Position numbers and translations under genes: made by a program. Of a stretch of DNA of 47,072 bases, positions 8,414-16,003 are shown piece by piece. The notes under the pieces are model-generated. The model worked only from the letters and a program-made list of their open reading frames with translations. It was not told where the DNA came from and did no database searches. Source of the DNA: Nocardioides sp. AX2bis (GTDB lineage: Bacteria > Actinomycetota > Actinomycetes > Propionibacteriales > Nocardioidaceae); assembly GCF_902506435.1 (NCBI RefSeq), contig NZ_LR733215.1, forward strand, positions 3,221,597 to 3,268,668, in the 5' to 3' direction. Numbering within the stretch: the stretch's first letter is position 1; every line of letters starts with the position of its first letter.

Positions 8414-8449
8414 AAGGTTACCTTACCGTCGCAGAAGCAAGGAAACCTT
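8414..8449. promoter_or_regulatory. Paired MarR operator candidates in divergent promoter region
   Basis: Two 11-bp quasi-palindromes, AAGGTTACCTT (8414-8424) and AAGGAAACCTT (8439-8449), share AAGG-N3-CCTT and are spaced 25 bp apart in the gap between the MarR gene and the divergent phosphotransferase gene. The first overlaps the putative -10 of the MarR gene. The position and the duplicated dyad are what a MarR dimer pair would bind. Assignment is inference from position and symmetry. Confidence 0.68.
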
Positions 8450-8480
8450 CGCATCTCGGCCCGAACCCCGCGGGGCACCC

Positions 8481-9647
8481 ATGAGCAGCACGACGACCAC
8501 CGGCTGGACGCTGGACGACCTCCTCGCCGGCCACGACCTCGGCGCCATGCTGCGCCGCGACGTCGACCCGGCCGCGACCACGGTCGAGACGCACCCGTAC
8601 GACTTCGGGTCGCCCGCGACCTCCGCGCTGCTGCGGGTGGGTGGTCGGGACCGCGACGGCACCGCCTGGTCGGTCTTCGTCAAGGTGCTCGCGCACCTGC
8701 GGCACTGGCCCGGGCTGCCGTTCATGCCGCCGGAGACGGTGGACGACTTCGTGGCGATGTTCCCCTGGCGGGAGGAGCTCGGGCTGTGGCGTCCCGCCCT
8801 GCTGGACCGCCTGCCCGACGGCCTGCGCGTCCCGCACCTGCACGCGCTGGTCGATCTCGGCGACGACCGGGTGGCGGTGTGGGCCGAGGAGGTCGCGGTG
8901 CTGCCGGGGACCGAGGGCGGCCGCGGTGGCTGGGACCTCGACCGCTTCGCCCGCGCCGCCGACCTGCTCGGCGGGCTGAACGCCCGGATGTGCGACCGGG
9001 AGCTGCTCGACGAGTGCGAGTACGACGAGGACTACGCCCTGCTGATGTGGGTACGCCACGCCCTCGTCCCCACCGGCCTCCAGCCCCTCGAGGACGACGA
9101 CGCCTGGTCGCACCCGGCGCTGGCCCCGCACCAGGACCTCCGCGCCCGGCTGCGGTCCGCCGCCGCCGGGATCGAGGCGGTCCTGGCCCGCCTCGCCGGC
9201 TGGCGCCACGGCATGCCGCACGGCGACGCCAGCCCGCAGAACCTGCTCGTGCCGCCGGCCGACGACCCCGCGGACCTCGTCGCCATCGACCCCGGCTTCC
9301 AGACCCCGGCGCCGCTCGGCTCCGACCTCGCCCAGCTCGTCGTCGGGCTGGTCCACGCGGGCCACCTCGACCCGGCGGCCCTCCCCGCGGTCGAGGACGT
9401 CGTGCTGGCCGCCTACGCGCGCGGCGCCGCCGTCGCGCTCGCCGAGCCCGACCGCGACCTCGGGCACGACCCGCGTCCCGACGACGTCGCGGGCGCGTAC
9501 GCCGCGACGCTGCTCCTGCGCAGCGGCTTCACCGCGATCGACTACTCCTGGCTGGCCGACCCCGACCCGGCCCGCGCGGCGGCCCGGCTGGCTCCACGGG
9601 TCGGCCTGGCCTCGTTCGCCCTCGACGCCGCCGAACGCCACCTCTGA
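8481..9647 (+). CDS. Aminoglycoside phosphotransferase (APH)-family small-molecule kinase
   Basis: Kinase-fold protein of 388 aa. The catalytic loop HGDASPQNLL (about 246-255) and the metal-binding IDPG (about 268-271, equivalent to DxD/DFG) are intact. The N-terminal lobe is less conserved. The family phosphorylates aminoglycosides, macrolides, choline, homoserine and sugars, so drug resistance cannot be concluded. The ATG at 8481 has GGGG 6 nt upstream. The divergent MarR gene and twin operators suggest inducible expression by a small ligand. Confidence 0.82.
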   Translation: MSSTTTTGWTLDDLLAGHDLGAMLRRDVDPAATTVETHPYDFGSPATSALLRVGGRDRDGTAWSVFVKVLAHLRHWPGLPFMPPETVDDFVAMFPWREELGLWRPALLDRLPDGLRVPHLHALVDLGDDRVAVWAEEVAVLPGTEGGRGGWDLDRFARAADLLGGLNARMCDRELLDECEYDEDYALLMWVRHALVPTGLQPLEDDDAWSHPALAPHQDLRARLRSAAAGIEAVLARLAGWRHGMPHGDASPQNLLVPPADDPADLVAIDPGFQTPAPLGSDLAQLVVGLVHAGHLDPAALPAVEDVVLAAYARGAAVALAEPDRDLGHDPRPDDVAGAYAATLLLRSGFTAIDYSWLADPDPARAAARLAPRVGLASFALDAAERHL

Positions 9648-9673
9648 CGCGGCCGAGCAGGCATGCTGTGCCC

Positions 9674-10072
9674 GTGCCTGATCCGGACGAGGTCGCCCCG
9701 CGTCGCCCGCTGCCTGCCTGGACGACCACGCCCGTGCCCCTGGTCGCGGCCGCGCTCGCCGTCGTGGTGGCCGCCGTGGGCGGAGCCGTGGTCGGCACGA
9801 CCCTGCCGTGGGGCGACGTGCCGCTGACGGTGGAGAGCGGCACGGTGCTCCTGCAGGAGCCCGCGAACGGCCTGGCCAGCTTCGAGGGCGACGACGGCAC
9901 CGTGCTCGGGCTCGACGCCGACGCGCTGGTGTGGTCCGCGGGCAGCGAGCACGGCGAGGGGACGCCGCCCTGCCTGCGCGAGGGCCGCGAGGTGGCCGTG
10001 GAGCTCGGGTACCGCTGGGTCCGGCTGCCCGACGGCGGGTCCAGCCTGACGCCGGTCTGGATGGGCTGCTGA
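9674..10072 (+). CDS. Small single-pass membrane or secreted protein, hypothetical
   Basis: Protein of 132 aa: a short Pro-rich cytoplasmic N-terminus, one transmembrane segment (about 20-45, Ala/Val-rich) and a ~85-residue extracellular domain with two cysteines, one at the very end (MGC). The start is chosen as the second GTG (9674) because CATGCT lies 6 nt before it; GTG 9668 is the alternative. The last codons are part of a 101-bp segment duplicated downstream at 10230-10330. Function unknown. Confidence 0.65.
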   Translation: MPDPDEVAPRRPLPAWTTTPVPLVAAALAVVVAAVGGAVVGTTLPWGDVPLTVESGTVLLQEPANGLASFEGDDGTVLGLDADALVWSAGSEHGEGTPPCLREGREVAVELGYRWVRLPDGGSSLTPVWMGC

Positions 10073-10152
10073 CCCGACCCGACGCAGTCGTGTGCCTGGG
10101 AACGGCCCAGGGACCGTCCTCGGGCACACGACTCGCACCTCGGCCGGCCCCC
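10052..10152. repeat. Direct repeat copy 1 (101 bp: 3' end of CDS plus hairpin)
   Basis: Matches 10230-10330 with 5 mismatches in 101 positions (10061, 10099, 10101, 10137, 10141). The unit includes the last seven codons and stop of the upstream CDS, then one palindromic element. Spacing is 178 bp. Confidence 0.9.
10085..10134. repeat. Interspersed palindromic element, copy A
   Basis: Arms AGTCGTGTGCC (10086-10096) and GGCACACGACT (10123-10133) are exact inverted repeats around a partly self-complementary centre. It belongs to a family with copies at 10171, 10264 and 26656, and a diverged relative at 33140. It may terminate transcription from both convergent neighbours. No T-tract is present. 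Confidence 0.88.
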
Positions 10153-10170
10153 GTTCTGTCGCGGCCGACG

Positions 10171-10218
10171 GGTCGTGTGCCTGAGCACGGCTCAGCGACC
10201 GTCCTCGGGCACACGACT
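10171..10218. repeat. Interspersed palindromic element, copy B
   Basis: Same family: left arm GTCGTGTGCCTGAG, right arm CTCGGGCACACGAC, central CACGG and ACCGT segments. Lies between copies A and C. Confidence 0.88.
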
Positions 10219-10229
10219 CGCGCCGCCGA

Positions 10230-10330
10230 CCGGTCTGGCTGGGCTGCTGACCCGACCCGACGCAGTCGTGTGCCTGAGCACGGCCCAGGGACCGTCCTCG
10301 GGCACACGACTCGCGCCTTGGCCGGCCCCC
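10230..10330. repeat. Direct repeat copy 2 (101 bp)
   Basis: Second copy of 10052-10152, about 95% identical. It holds a non-functional duplicate of the 3' end of the upstream CDS followed by palindrome copy C, and ends 6 bp before the rlmC stop codon. Confidence 0.9.
10264..10311. repeat. Interspersed palindromic element, copy C
   Basis: Arms AGTCGTGTGCC (10264-10274) and GGCACACGACT (10301-10311). Nearest copy to the convergent rlmC gene end. Confidence 0.88.
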
Positions 10331-10335
10331 CCGCG

Positions 10336-11463
10336 CTACCGCCGGCGCAGCAGCACGAGCACCTCGTGGTGCGCGGTCTGCGGGAACATGTCGAAGACCC
10401 GCCCGCGCACCGGCTCCCACGACGGCATCGCGTCGAGGTCGCGGGCCAGCGACCCGCTGTGGCAGCTGGAGTAGAGGACGTGCCGTGCGTCGGCACCGTC
10501 GAGCCGGGCCGCGAGGTCGGCGCCGATCCCGCGCCGGGGCGGGTTGACCACGACCAGGTCCGGGGCGTGCTCCTGCGCGGCGGCCCACGCCGTCGCGTCA
10601 CCGGCCTCGAACCGCACCCCGTCCAGCCCGGCCCGGTCCGCGCTCTCCCGGGCGGCGGTCACCGCCTCCGCGCTGAGCTCGACCCCGACCACGTCCGGCA
10701 CGCCCGCCCCGGCCAGGGTGAGCGCGAACCCGCCGACACCGCAGTAGAGGTCCCAGGCGCTGCGTGCTCCCAGGTCCCGCGTCCACGCCGCCGCCTCGGC
10801 GTACAGCGCCGCGGCCACGGCGGTGTTGGTCTGGAAGAAGCCCTGCGGGCGGAGCCGTAGGTCGAGGCCGGCCAGGCGCAGCGGCAGCGTGGACTGCTCG
10901 GTCAGCAGGACCTCCTCGGGCCCCTCGAGCACGGCCTTGTGCTCGGGCTGCAGGTTCACCGACGCCACGACCAGGCCGGGCAGCTGCTCGTGCAGCCACG
11001 GCAGGTGCTTGCGCAGCCGCGGCAGGGACTCGGTGCTGCGCAGCACGAAGCGGACCATCAGCGCACCGTCGGGGGCGACGGTGGCCAGGACGTGCTTGAG
11101 CTCGCCGCGGCGGGTCGGGACGTCGTACGGGACCAGCCCGGCGCGGGTGACCAGCGCAGCCAGCACCGGCAGCGCGTCGTGCAGCGCCGGCTCGTGCAGG
11201 CCGCAGTGCCGCAGGTCGACCCCGTGGCCGGCGCGGTCGAGGATGCCCAGCGTGGGCTGCTCGACGGTGCCGCCGACGACCATCTTGGCCTTGTTGCGGA
11301 AGCCCTCCTCCGCCCGCGCGACGGGCTCCTCCCACACCAGGCCGGGGTGCCGGCCCAGCGCGGCGACGGCGGCTGCGTGCACGGCGGCGAGCTGGTCGGC
11401 GTACGGCCGGCCCATCCACGTGCAGGACCGGCAGGCCCCGGCGTCGAAGTAGTCGCACTGCAC
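10336..11463 (-). CDS. rlmC: 23S rRNA (uracil-C5)-methyltransferase RlmC (RumB) type
   Basis: SAM-dependent methyltransferase forming m5U in 23S rRNA (U747 in E. coli), 375 aa. Four cysteines at residues 3, 11, 14 and 87 match the [4Fe-4S] ligand spacing of RlmC. The SAM site (DLYCGVGGFAL), the NPPRRG motif and the catalytic cysteine in SSCHSGSLARDL are present. The TRAM domain of RlmD is absent, which favours RlmC. The GTG at 11463 is chosen because the first Fe-S cysteine follows immediately and TAGCCT lies 7 nt upstream, implying a leaderless mRNA. Divergent from the metallo-hydrolase gene 47 nt away. Confidence 0.9.
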   Translation of the reverse strand: MQCDYFDAGACRSCTWMGRPYADQLAAVHAAAVAALGRHPGLVWEEPVARAEEGFRNKAKMVVGGTVEQPTLGILDRAGHGVDLRHCGLHEPALHDALPVLAALVTRAGLVPYDVPTRRGELKHVLATVAPDGALMVRFVLRSTESLPRLRKHLPWLHEQLPGLVVASVNLQPEHKAVLEGPEEVLLTEQSTLPLRLAGLDLRLRPQGFFQTNTAVAAALYAEAAAWTRDLGARSAWDLYCGVGGFALTLAGAGVPDVVGVELSAEAVTAARESADRAGLDGVRFEAGDATAWAAAQEHAPDLVVVNPPRRGIGADLAARLDGADARHVLYSSCHSGSLARDLDAMPSWEPVRGRVFDMFPQTAHHEVLVLLRRR

Positions 11464-11510
11464 CCGTCGCAGGCTACGGGCCGGCGCGCCGCCTGTGGGA
11501 CGGTGCACCC

Positions 11511-12275
11511 ATGGGCAGGGGGACCGTGCAGCTGACGCGCGTGGCGGACGACGTGCACGTCGTGACCGGCACCAACGTCAACTGGGCCGTGGTCACCGAG
11601 GGTCGCGAGGTCACCCTCGTCGACGCGGGGTACCCCCTCGACGCCGGCGCGGTGATCGCCTCGATCGAGGCCGTCGGGCGACGTCCCTCCGACGTGGTCG
11701 CCGTCCTGCTGACCCACGCCCACCTGGACCACATGGGGGGCATCCCCCACGTGCAGTCACGCTCGGGCTGCCGGGTCGTCACCGGTGCCGACGAGGTCGC
11801 GCACGCCCACCGCGAGCGCCTCGAGCAGGTCTCGGTACGCCGGCTGCTCGCCCAGACCCGCACCCCCGCCGGCGCCCGGTGGGTCGGGCAGACGCTGCGC
11901 GCGGTCGGGCCCCACGTCGGGATGCGGCTCGCCGGGGTGGAGGCGGCCCCAGGCGAGAGCCCGGTCGACGCACCCGGGCGCCTGGTCGCCGTGGAGACCC
12001 CCGGCCACACCACCGGCCACACCGCCTTCCTGATGCCGTCGTCCGGCGTGCTGTTCAGCGGCGACGCCCTGGTCACCGGCCACCCGCTGTGCCGTCACGA
12101 CGGGCCGCAGCGGCTGCCCGGGATCTTCCACCACGACGCGGACGGCGTCAGGTCGTCCCTGCGCGACCTGCGCGACGTCCCGGCGGACGTGCTGGTGCCC
12201 GGCCACGGCGTGCCGGTGCGTGCGCCCCTGGCCGACCTCGTCGACGGGGCCCTGGAGCGCACCGACCACCGATGA
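11511..12275 (+). CDS. Metallo-beta-lactamase-fold hydrolase
   Basis: MBL-fold protein of 254 aa. The metal-binding motif THAHLDHMGG (HxHxDH) is intact, with later metal ligands in the ETPGHTTGHTAF and SGDALV segments and the C-terminal VPGHG. No signal peptide, so probably cytoplasmic, of glyoxalase II or general thioesterase/lactonase type rather than a secreted carbapenemase. The ATG at 11511 follows GACGGT by 6 nt. Substrate unknown. Confidence 0.85.
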   Translation: MGRGTVQLTRVADDVHVVTGTNVNWAVVTEGREVTLVDAGYPLDAGAVIASIEAVGRRPSDVVAVLLTHAHLDHMGGIPHVQSRSGCRVVTGADEVAHAHRERLEQVSVRRLLAQTRTPAGARWVGQTLRAVGPHVGMRLAGVEAAPGESPVDAPGRLVAVETPGHTTGHTAFLMPSSGVLFSGDALVTGHPLCRHDGPQRLPGIFHHDADGVRSSLRDLRDVPADVLVPGHGVPVRAPLADLVDGALERTDHR

Positions 12276-12341
12276 GTCGCGGTGCCGCCCGTGGTCGGTA
12301 CCCCCGACGACGTCCTGTCCCGACCCGCCCAGGAGGCACCC

Positions 12342-12758
12342 GTGTCCGTGCAGCTCAACGCCTACCTCAACTTCGACACCGCCACCCGCGAGGCGATGGA
12401 GTTCTACCGGTCCGTGCTCGGCGGCACGCTGGACGTGATGACCTTCGGCGACTACGGGGCCGAGGGGGACGCCGCCGGCCTGGTCATGCACGCGCAGCTG
12501 GTGACCGACGACGGCTTCGTGCTGATGGCCTCCGACCGCACCCCCGAGATGGGCGCGGTCGTGCGCGGCGAGCAGACGCACCTGTGCCTCAACGGCGACG
12601 ACGTCGACCGGCTGCACCGCTGGTGGGAGGGCCTCGGTGAGGGCGGGACGGTGCACATGGCGCTGGAGAAGCAGATGTGGGGCGACGAGTACGGCGACCT
12701 CACCGACCGGTTCGGTCAGCGCTGGATGTTCAACATCGCCCTGGGCGGCCAGGCGTGA
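12342..12758 (+). CDS. VOC family protein (PhnB/glyoxalase-like)
   Basis: Vicinal-oxygen-chelate fold protein of 138 aa resembling PhnB/YjdN proteins: LNAYLNFDTATREAMEFYRSVLGG at the N-terminus and GDLTDRFGQRWMFNIA at the C-terminus are the usual signatures. The GTG start at 12342 is supported by AGGAGG at 12331-12336. Family members include metal-dependent isomerases, dioxygenases and resistance proteins; no specific role can be assigned. Confidence 0.87.
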   Translation: MSVQLNAYLNFDTATREAMEFYRSVLGGTLDVMTFGDYGAEGDAAGLVMHAQLVTDDGFVLMASDRTPEMGAVVRGEQTHLCLNGDDVDRLHRWWEGLGEGGTVHMALEKQMWGDEYGDLTDRFGQRWMFNIALGGQA

Positions 12759-12777
12759 CGATCCGGCCCTCGCTGTC

Positions 12778-13128
12778 CTAGCGACGCGTCGGGCCGGCGG
12801 CGCACCGCAGGCAGGTGGGCGCCGCCGGGCGCGCCTCGAGCCGTGCGGGGTCGATCTGCTCGCCGCAGGTGGTGCAGGTGCCGTACGTCCCGGCCTCGAC
12901 CCGGGTCAGCGCTGCCTCCGTCGCGGCCAGGTGGCGGACGGCCTGCTGGACGAGCGACCCGGTCTGCGAGCGCTCGAAGGCGATCGTGTGCCCCTCGGGG
13001 TCGTGCTCGTCGTCGGCGTTGGTGTCGCGGGAGGCGTCGACGACCTCGGCGTAGTCCTCCTGCAGCCCGGCCAGGCGTCGCAGGGTGCGGTCGCGGTCGG
13101 CGAGCAGGGCCGGACGGGGGTCGTCCAC
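12778..13128 (-). CDS. DksA/TraR-type C4 zinc-finger protein
   Basis: Protein of 116 aa: an N-terminal helical coiled-coil region (about 1-80, with the acidic ADDEHDPEG segment near the tip) and a C-terminal C4 zinc finger (Cys85, 88, 106, 109). DksA-like proteins bind RNA polymerase through the secondary channel; actinobacterial relatives are less well characterised. The GTG start is 6 nt after TAGGTT, whose TAG is also the stop codon of the upstream beta-lactamase-like gene, so it has its own promoter embedded in that gene's end. Confidence 0.83.
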   Translation of the reverse strand: MDDPRPALLADRDRTLRRLAGLQEDYAEVVDASRDTNADDEHDPEGHTIAFERSQTGSLVQQAVRHLAATEAALTRVEAGTYGTCTTCGEQIDPARLEARPAAPTCLRCAAGPTRR

Positions 13129-13137
13129 GCCGCCAAC

Positions 13138-14049
13138 CTACGCGCGGCCGGCGCGCAGGTGGTCGCGCAGCCGCCGGCCGACCTGCCCCATCGCGGCCTC
13201 CGCCGCCGGTTGGACGGCCGCGGCCACCCGTGACTCGGTGAGCACCGCGACGGCGTACCGCTCTCCCCCGGCGTGCTCGACCACGCCGGCCTCGTGCCGC
13301 AGGTTGAGCAGGGTCCCGGTCTTGGACGACCAGGTGGCCGCGTCCGAGGCGAGGTCGGGCCACAACCGCTGGCGGTGCACGTTCTCGCCCATCAGCCGGC
13401 GCACGTGCGCGGCGACCTCGGGCACCACCGGCCCGTCCTGCGACCACAGCAGGGCGAGCAGGTCGACGATCGCCCGCGCGGTGCCGGCGCTGGACCGCGA
13501 CGTGTCGAGCTGCCGCACCCGGTGCCCGCCGCCCGCGGTGCCACCGGCCGCCGCGAGGGCGTGGGCCAGGTCGGGGTCCTCGGGCAGCGCCTCGGCCGGG
13601 GTGCGCGACAGGTCGCCGATCGGGTGCCGCACGTCGAGGTCCCGCACCCCCAGCGCGACGAGCCGGGCGGTGACCTCCTCGGGCGTGACCAGCGCGAAGA
13701 GGGCGTCGGTGGCGACGTTGTCGCTCAGCGCGACCGAGAGGTAGACCGCGTCCTCGAGCGCCACGCGAGCGGGGTGGGCGAACCGGCTCGACCCCACCCC
13801 GCCCGGCAGGGAGGCGTCGCGGGCGTCGAGGAGCAGCGGCCCGGCGCCGTCCAGGTCGCCGGCGTCGACCCGCTCCAGCACGCAGAGGGCCAGCGGCACC
13901 TTGACCAGCGACGCCAGCGGCACCGGCACGTCCGCCCCGGTCCCGACCTCCTCCCCGGTGCCGAGGTCGCGGGCCAGGCACCACCCGGTGAGACCCGCGT
14001 CGTCGAGGTCCTGCGCCACCGCCCGCAGCACCCGCTCGGCGCCGGTCAC
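13138..14049 (-). CDS. Cytoplasmic beta-lactamase-like SxxK protein, BlaB-type regulator candidate
   Basis: Serine penicillin-recognising fold, 303 aa, with the three active-site motifs SLVK (Ser47-Lys50), SDN (109-111) and KTG (243-245). There is no signal peptide and no clear ExxLN omega-loop motif, so it should be cytoplasmic and may not be an efficient hydrolase. Its GTG start overlaps the TGA of the LysR gene by 4 nt (14046-14049), so the two are translationally coupled. The order LysR-SxxK protein, divergent from an exported class A enzyme, matches blaA-blaB/blaL of Streptomyces cacaoi, where both regulatory genes are needed for induction. By analogy it is a likely partner of the LysR regulator. 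Alternative: a stand-alone housekeeping esterase. Confidence 0.78.
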   Translation of the reverse strand: MTGAERVLRAVAQDLDDAGLTGWCLARDLGTGEEVGTGADVPVPLASLVKVPLALCVLERVDAGDLDGAGPLLLDARDASLPGGVGSSRFAHPARVALEDAVYLSVALSDNVATDALFALVTPEEVTARLVALGVRDLDVRHPIGDLSRTPAEALPEDPDLAHALAAAGGTAGGGHRVRQLDTSRSSAGTARAIVDLLALLWSQDGPVVPEVAAHVRRLMGENVHRQRLWPDLASDAATWSSKTGTLLNLRHEAGVVEHAGGERYAVAVLTESRVAAAVQPAAEAAMGQVGRRLRDHLRAGRA

Positions 14050-14915
14050 GACGCTCCCGCCGCCCGGGCCAGGGCGGGACCGAGCGCGGCGCGGACGCGG
14101 TCGGCGTCGGCGGGCACCCCGGCGGCGACGACGTAGCCGCGCTCGAGTGCGGGCGTGGCGAGCGGGGACCACACCAGGTCGTAGCGGGAAGCCTCCTGCG
14201 CCGAGGCGAGCAGCAGGTCCCGTGACGCCAGCACCGCCCCGACCGCAGCACCGGCGGAGGGGGCGAGCGCGACCTGGGTCGGCGCGAGGCCGGCGGCGTC
14301 GGCAGCCGCGGACACCCGGTCCCGCACGTGCGGGACGTCGTCCTCCTCGACCAGCCAGAGACGCACGCCGCGGCCGCCCGACCCGCGCCGCGTGCTGCGG
14401 AGGTCCTCCAGGTGCCGCACCGTGCGACCGGCCGTGGCCACGGCCAGCCCCAGCGGGACGCGCCAGGTCGCCTCCGCCGACGGTCGGGCCAGCAGCGCGG
14501 CGTGCACCGAGCGGGTCGCCAGCAGCTCGGGCCGCTGCCGGGCGGGCGCCTCGACGACGTGTACCGGCAGGTCGTGGTCACGGCCGGCCAGGTCGATGCC
14601 GGCGAGGTCGCGGACGTCCCACCCCGGCGGCACCGCGAGCGGCCACGCCACCCGGTGCGCCTCCTCCGCGTCCTGCGCCAGGGTCTCGGCGAGGTCGGCG
14701 AGGCGCCGCGCGGTCGGCAGCACCCGGCTGCCGAGCACGGTGGGGGCGGGGCGCCGCCCGTCGCGGTCCAGGACCCGGCCGCCGAGGTGCGCCTCGAGGG
14801 CCGCGACGCGGCGGCTGACAACCGACTGCGAGACCCCGAGCCGGGCCGCGCCGTGGGTGAAGCTGCCGCGCTCGGCGACGCTGACGAAGGCCTGGCAGGC
14901 CGCGACGAGGTCCAC
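14046..14915 (-). CDS. LysR family regulator, BlaA/AmpR-like candidate
   Basis: LTTR of 289 aa: an N-terminal winged helix (FVSVAERGSFTHGAARLGVSQSVVSRRVAALEAHLGG) and a shorter, divergent effector domain. The GTG start at 14915 follows TAGGGT by 6 nt with no Shine-Dalgarno. That -10 overlaps the T-N11-A palindrome at 14927-14941, suggesting autorepression together with activation of the divergent beta-lactamase. It is coupled to the downstream SxxK gene by a GTGA overlap. The assignment as a beta-lactam-responsive regulator rests on gene order. Confidence 0.85.
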   Translation of the reverse strand: MDLVAACQAFVSVAERGSFTHGAARLGVSQSVVSRRVAALEAHLGGRVLDRDGRRPAPTVLGSRVLPTARRLADLAETLAQDAEEAHRVAWPLAVPPGWDVRDLAGIDLAGRDHDLPVHVVEAPARQRPELLATRSVHAALLARPSAEATWRVPLGLAVATAGRTVRHLEDLRSTRRGSGGRGVRLWLVEEDDVPHVRDRVSAAADAAGLAPTQVALAPSAGAAVGAVLASRDLLLASAQEASRYDLVWSPLATPALERGYVVAAGVPADADRVRAALGPALARAAGAS

Positions 14916-14926
14916 GCCGCCACCCT

Positions 14927-14941
14927 ATGCACGATCTGCAT
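14927..14941. promoter_or_regulatory. LysR-type operator (T-N11-A palindrome)
   Basis: ATGCA-N5-TGCAT is a perfect dyad containing the LTTR signature T-N11-A. Its centre is about 63 nt upstream of the beta-lactamase start, which is also its probable transcription start, and it overlaps the -10 of the LysR gene. This is the textbook position of an LTTR recognition site. Confidence 0.75.
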
Positions 14942-14996
14942 GGACCTGCGCACAACGGTCTTGGACCGCATCGTCGTGCTCGCGCAGGCTGCTCGC

Positions 14997-15992
14997 ATGA
15001 CCCCCACGCGTACCCCGCACCCCACCCGTGCCCGTCGCCCGTCCGTGGTCGCGGCCGGCCTCGCCGCCGCCGCAGCCGTGGCGCTCCCGGCCGCCGCCTG
15101 CGCCACGGACGACGCGCCGCGCCCGCCCTCCACGACTGCCTCTCCGACCACCAGCCCCGACGGGACCCCCTCCGCGAGCAGCCCCGCGGCCGCCGACCCG
15201 GCCGCGGCCGTCCGCGGCCGCCTCGCCGCCCTCGAGGAGGAGCGGGACGCCCGCCTCGGCGTCTACGCGGTCGACACCGGCACGGGTCGCAGCGTCGCCT
15301 ACCGCGGCGGCGAGCGGTTCGCGTACGCCTCGACGATCAAGGCCCTGGCCGCCGGCGCGGTCCTCGACGACCTGAGCCGGCCCGAGCTAAGGGAGCGGGT
15401 GCGCTGGACGGAGGAGGACCTGGTCGAGTACTCCCCCGTGACCGAGCTGCACGTCGAGGACGGCCTGACCGTCCGGCAGCTGATCGACGCGGCCATCACC
15501 GTCAGCGACAACACCGCCGGCAACCTGCTGTTCGACCTCGTCGGCGGACCTGGGGCGCTGGACGCCGCGCTCGTCGACGACGTCGGCGACCGGACCACCG
15601 AGGTCGTCCGGCGCGAGCCCGACCTGAACACCGCGGTGCCGGGCGACCCCCGCGACACGACGACACCGAGGGCGCTGGCGACCTCGCTGGGGCGCTACGT
15701 CCTCGGCGACGTGCTCCCGGCGGCCGACCGCCGGCTGCTCGAGGCGACGATGCGTCGCACCGAGACCGGGGACGCGCTGATCCGGGCCGGGGTGCCGCAG
15801 GGCTGGCGCGTGGGCGACAAGACGGGGTCCGCGGGCTACGGCACGCGCAACGACGTCGCGGTGGTCCGACCGCCCGGGGGCGACCCGGTCCTGGTCGCGG
15901 TGATGACCACGCACGACGAGGCGGACGCGGCGACCGACGACGCCCTCGTCGCCGATGCGACCCGAGTGGTCGTCGACGCACTTGGCTCCTGA
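14997..15992 (+). CDS. Class A beta-lactamase (exported)
   Basis: Serine beta-lactamase of 331 aa. All class A motifs are present: STIK (Ser112-Lys115), SDN (170-172), EPDLN (Glu207, general base) and KTGS (275-278). The N-terminus has an Arg-rich stretch, a hydrophobic segment and a cysteine (residue 35) in a weak lipobox, then a Thr/Ser/Pro-rich linker to about residue 70, so it may be a lipoprotein, possibly Tat-exported. The ATG at 14997 follows CAGGCT by 6 nt (leaderless). The divergent LysR gene and operator point to induction. Likely activity: penicillin or cephalosporin hydrolysis in the cell envelope; the spectrum cannot be inferred. Confidence 0.9.
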   Translation: MTPTRTPHPTRARRPSVVAAGLAAAAAVALPAAACATDDAPRPPSTTASPTTSPDGTPSASSPAAADPAAAVRGRLAALEEERDARLGVYAVDTGTGRSVAYRGGERFAYASTIKALAAGAVLDDLSRPELRERVRWTEEDLVEYSPVTELHVEDGLTVRQLIDAAITVSDNTAGNLLFDLVGGPGALDAALVDDVGDRTTEVVRREPDLNTAVPGDPRDTTTPRALATSLGRYVLGDVLPAADRRLLEATMRRTETGDALIRAGVPQGWRVGDKTGSAGYGTRNDVAVVRPPGGDPVLVAVMTTHDEADAATDDALVADATRVVVDALGS

Positions 15993-16003
15993 CGCCGCAG
16001 CCG

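Noticed and set aside
8481..9647. Aminoglycoside resistance gene
   Set aside because: Only the generic APH kinase motifs are visible; the family has many non-resistance substrates, so a resistance call is not supported.
10085..10311. CRISPR-like spaced repeats
   Set aside because: The units are palindromes with irregular spacing inside a 101-bp duplication and no uniform spacers; no cas genes nearby.
11511..12275. Secreted metallo-beta-lactamase linked to the bla locus
   Set aside because: No signal peptide and a separate promoter; MBL-fold housekeeping enzymes with HxHxDH are common.
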